Assembly: GCA_032355985.1 (NCBI GenBank)
Contig: JAUKVZ010000010.1
Coordinates: 19,134 to 83,133, forward strand
Reading direction: 5' to 3'
DNA from: Sarcodiotheca gaudichaudii
Taxonomy: Eukaryota > Rhodophyta > Florideophyceae > Gigartinales > Solieriaceae
DNA length: 64,000 nucleotides
Part shown: positions 62,042 to 64,000 of the stretch, one piece after another
Layout: each line of letters opens with the position of its first letter
Numbering within the stretch: position 1 is the stretch's first letter
The notes under the pieces: generated by a model
The model's input: only the letters and a program-made list of their open reading frames with translations
What the model was told of the DNA's origin: nothing
Database searches by the model: none
Position numbers and translations under genes: made by a program

Positions 62042-64000
62042 ATGTTTCATTTTTTACGCAACCATAAATATAGCAAATATAAAAGTCTGATTAATAAAAC
62101 AAAGTACTTCAGTAAAATTTTTAGTAAATATACCGACAGTAAATTACAACAGCAAACAAATCTATTTAAAGAAAGATTGAAAAATGGTGATACTCTAGAA
62201 ACAATACTTCCTGAAGCTTTCGGGGTAGCTAAAGAAGCTATTCAGAGAAGTTTAGGATTAGAACTTTTTGATGTTCAAATATTAGGAGGAATAGTTTTAC
62301 ATCAAGGTAAAATTGCTGAAATGAAAACTGGTGAAGGTAAAACAATTGCAGCCATTCTTCCATGTTATCTTAATGCACTAACAAATAAGAACGTTCACGT
62401 AGTTACTGTGAATGATTATCTAGCAAAACGAGATGCTGAACTAGTTCAACAAGTATATAAATATCTTAATATGGATGTCGGACTAGTACAACAATCAATG
62501 ACAAGTATAAATAGAAAAAAACAATACTCTTGCAATGTTACATATGTTACAAATAATGAGCTTGGCTTTGACTACTTGAGGGATAATATGGCTGTTCATA
62601 AAAATGACATTGTTCAAAAAGACTTTTTTTTTGCCATTATTGATGAAGTAGATTCTATTCTTATTGATGAGGCTAGGACACCTCTAATTATTTCTGGACC
62701 TTGTACCCCACAAACAGGTAAGTATAAAGTTAGTAGAGATATTGCAGAACAATTAATAGAGAGAAAAGATTATGATGTAGATGAAAAAACTAGAAGTATC
62801 ACATTAACAGAAGAGGGTATCGTAAAATGTGAGCAAATACTAAATATTGATAGCCTATATAACCTGAATAGTCCATGGATTCAATATATTTTAAATGCTT
62901 TAAAAGCTAAAAGACTCTTTTTAAGAGACATAAATTATATTATAAAAAACAAATCAGCAGTAATTGTTGATGAGTTTACTGGAAGAATAATGGAAGAACG
63001 AAGATGGAGCGATGGGCTTCATCAAGCAATTGAATGCAAAGAAAATATAAAAATTCAACCTGAGAACAGAAACCTGGCTTCCATAACTTATCAGAATTTG
63101 TTTTTACTTTACAACAAACTATCTGGAATGACAGGAACAGCAAAGACAGAAGAGACTGAACTAGACAAAATATACAAGATTGAAGTAGAAGAGATTCCTA
63201 CAAATAAAACTTGTCAAAGAAAAGATTTAGCAGACTTGGTATACAAAAGTGAATACAACAAATGGAAAGCTATCGCGAATGAATGTTTTGATATGTATAA
63301 AATAGGTAGGCCAACACTAATAGGAACAACCAATGTAGAGAAGTCTGAATTCTTAGCAAAGATTTTAGACGGGTTTAATATTCAATATAATTTATTAAAT
63401 GCAAAACCAGAAAATATTGCAAGGGAAGCTGAAATAATTACCCAGGCTGGAAGAAAATCTGCTATTACTATATCAACAAACATGGCGGGAAGGGGAACTG
63501 ACATTATTTTAGGGGGAAATCCCGATACAATGAGCAAGTTAGTATTAAAGAATTACTTAAAACAGAGATTTGATCTAAAAACTAAGTATTCAATAAAGAT
63601 TCCTGATCAAAACACTAAAAAACTTTTGAATACCATGGACAAAATACAACTTCCAAAAGAGCTTAACGGAGGAAACATTGATAAATATATTGAACAGATA
63701 ATCGACTCAAAAAATTCTTTTGATAATAATAAAGCAAATGATATTAAAGTTATCTATCTTAATATATTAAATCAATATAAAAAAATATTTAAAGAAGAGA
63801 AAGAGACAGTTTTATCACTAGGTGGCTTACACGTAATTGGTACGGAAAGACATGAATCTCGAAGAATAGATAATCAATTAAAAGGAAGAGCTGGTAGACA
63901 AGGTGATCCTGGCTCATCTAGATTTTTTTTAAGCTTAGAAGATAATCTCTTAAGAATTTTTGGTGGGGACAGAATATCAACCCTAATGCAACAGCTAAAT
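62042..64000 (+). CDS. secA: Preprotein translocase ATPase SecA (3' end outside window)
   Basis: The first 653 codons of secA are present and the frame runs off the window edge. The start is ATG at 62042, 31 bases after ycf21. Motifs: EMKTGEGKTIAAILPCYLNA (Walker A), VTVNDYLAKRDAE, TYVTNNELGFDYLRDNM and IIDEVDSILIDEARTPLI (Walker B), then the substrate-binding region, SGMTGTAKTEE, MAGRGTDIILGGNPD and GTERHESRRIDNQLKGRAGRQGDPGSS (in pieces). SecA drives proteins such as cytochrome f through the thylakoid SecYE channel. Plastid-encoded secA is a red-lineage trait. Confidence 0.97.
   Translation, partial: MFHFLRNHKYSKYKSLINKTKYFSKIFSKYTDSKLQQQTNLFKERLKNGDTLETILPEAFGVAKEAIQRSLGLELFDVQILGGIVLHQGKIAEMKTGEGKTIAAILPCYLNALTNKNVHVVTVNDYLAKRDAELVQQVYKYLNMDVGLVQQSMTSINRKKQYSCNVTYVTNNELGFDYLRDNMAVHKNDIVQKDFFFAIIDEVDSILIDEARTPLIISGPCTPQTGKYKVSRDIAEQLIERKDYDVDEKTRSITLTEEGIVKCEQILNIDSLYNLNSPWIQYILNALKAKRLFLRDINYIIKNKSAVIVDEFTGRIMEERRWSDGLHQAIECKENIKIQPENRNLASITYQNLFLLYNKLSGMTGTAKTEETELDKIYKIEVEEIPTNKTCQRKDLADLVYKSEYNKWKAIANECFDMYKIGRPTLIGTTNVEKSEFLAKILDGFNIQYNLLNAKPENIAREAEIITQAGRKSAITISTNMAGRGTDIILGGNPDTMSKLVLKNYLKQRFDLKTKYSIKIPDQNTKKLLNTMDKIQLPKELNGGNIDKYIEQIIDSKNSFDNNKANDIKVIYLNILNQYKKIFKEEKETVLSLGGLHVIGTERHESRRIDNQLKGRAGRQGDPGSSRFFLSLEDNLLRIFGGDRISTLMQQLN

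Overview
The window is a contiguous stretch of a red algal plastid genome, most likely from a florideophyte (Florideophyceae). It is AT-rich and dense with genes on both strands. It carries phycobilisome genes (apcE, apcA, apcB, apcF, cpcA, cpcB, cpeA, cpeB, cpcG), red-type (form ID) rbcL-rbcS with cbbX, and many genes kept in red algal plastids but lost from green ones (infB, infC, tsf, gltB, ilvH, trxA, pgmA, accA, sufB/sufC, rpoZ, secA, tmRNA). A CAU-anticodon tRNA gene split by a group II intron with a decayed maturase-like ORF is known from Florideophyceae and supports that placement. I see no rRNA operon, large inverted repeat, insertion sequence or CRISPR array.

Layout. 1-1790: end of apcE, then apcA-apcB. 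1867-4383 (minus): atpE, atpB, ycf3. 4513-18488: infB (plus), rps18-rpl33 (minus), then a long plus-strand expression block rps20-rpoB-rpoC1-rpoC2-rps2-tsf. 18730-23176: atpI-H-G-F-D-A. 23288-26390 (minus): sufC-sufB and a frame-broken EcfT/CbiQ-like gene. 26468-31796: trnL(CAA), ycf39, ycf41, psbI, then minus-strand ycf58 (CpcS-type lyase) and a large POTRA/Omp85-like protein, then cemA. 31902-33956: the intron-split CAU tRNA. 34106-36536: trnG, ycf4, petL, psaL, trnT, a 57-residue unknown protein, rpl28, trxA. 36984-39942: rbcL-rbcS-cbbX. 40004-44780: trnC, trnL(UAA), ycf34, ilvH, infC, rps4, a Tic22-like protein, ycf57 (IscA type), ssrA (tmRNA), trnR(CCG). 44839-48702: a DUF4346-like small gene, apcF, ycf20, cpcG, nblA, cpeB-cpeA. 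48880-58379: ccsA, psaK, accA, ycf22, ycf23, psaC, gltB, rpoZ. 58556-64000: cpcB-cpcA, pgmA, ycf21 and the start of secA, cut by the window edge.

The genes form several working sets: phycobilisome core, rods, chromophore lyase and the degradation adaptor NblA; the RNA polymerase beta, beta', beta'' and omega subunits; eight of the nine ATP synthase subunits (gamma is absent here); Fe-S assembly (sufB, sufC, ycf57); carbon fixation (Rubisco plus activase); and nitrogen, lipid and amino-acid enzymes (gltB, accA, ilvH). Convergent gene pairs and operon ends are often separated by clear stem-loops. The points most worth a second look are the single-base frame break in the EcfT-like gene, the class II CAU tRNA with its intron, the plastid-encoded Omp85-like and Tic22-like proteins, and small genes (petL, psbI, nblA, a 57-residue protein) that length filters miss.
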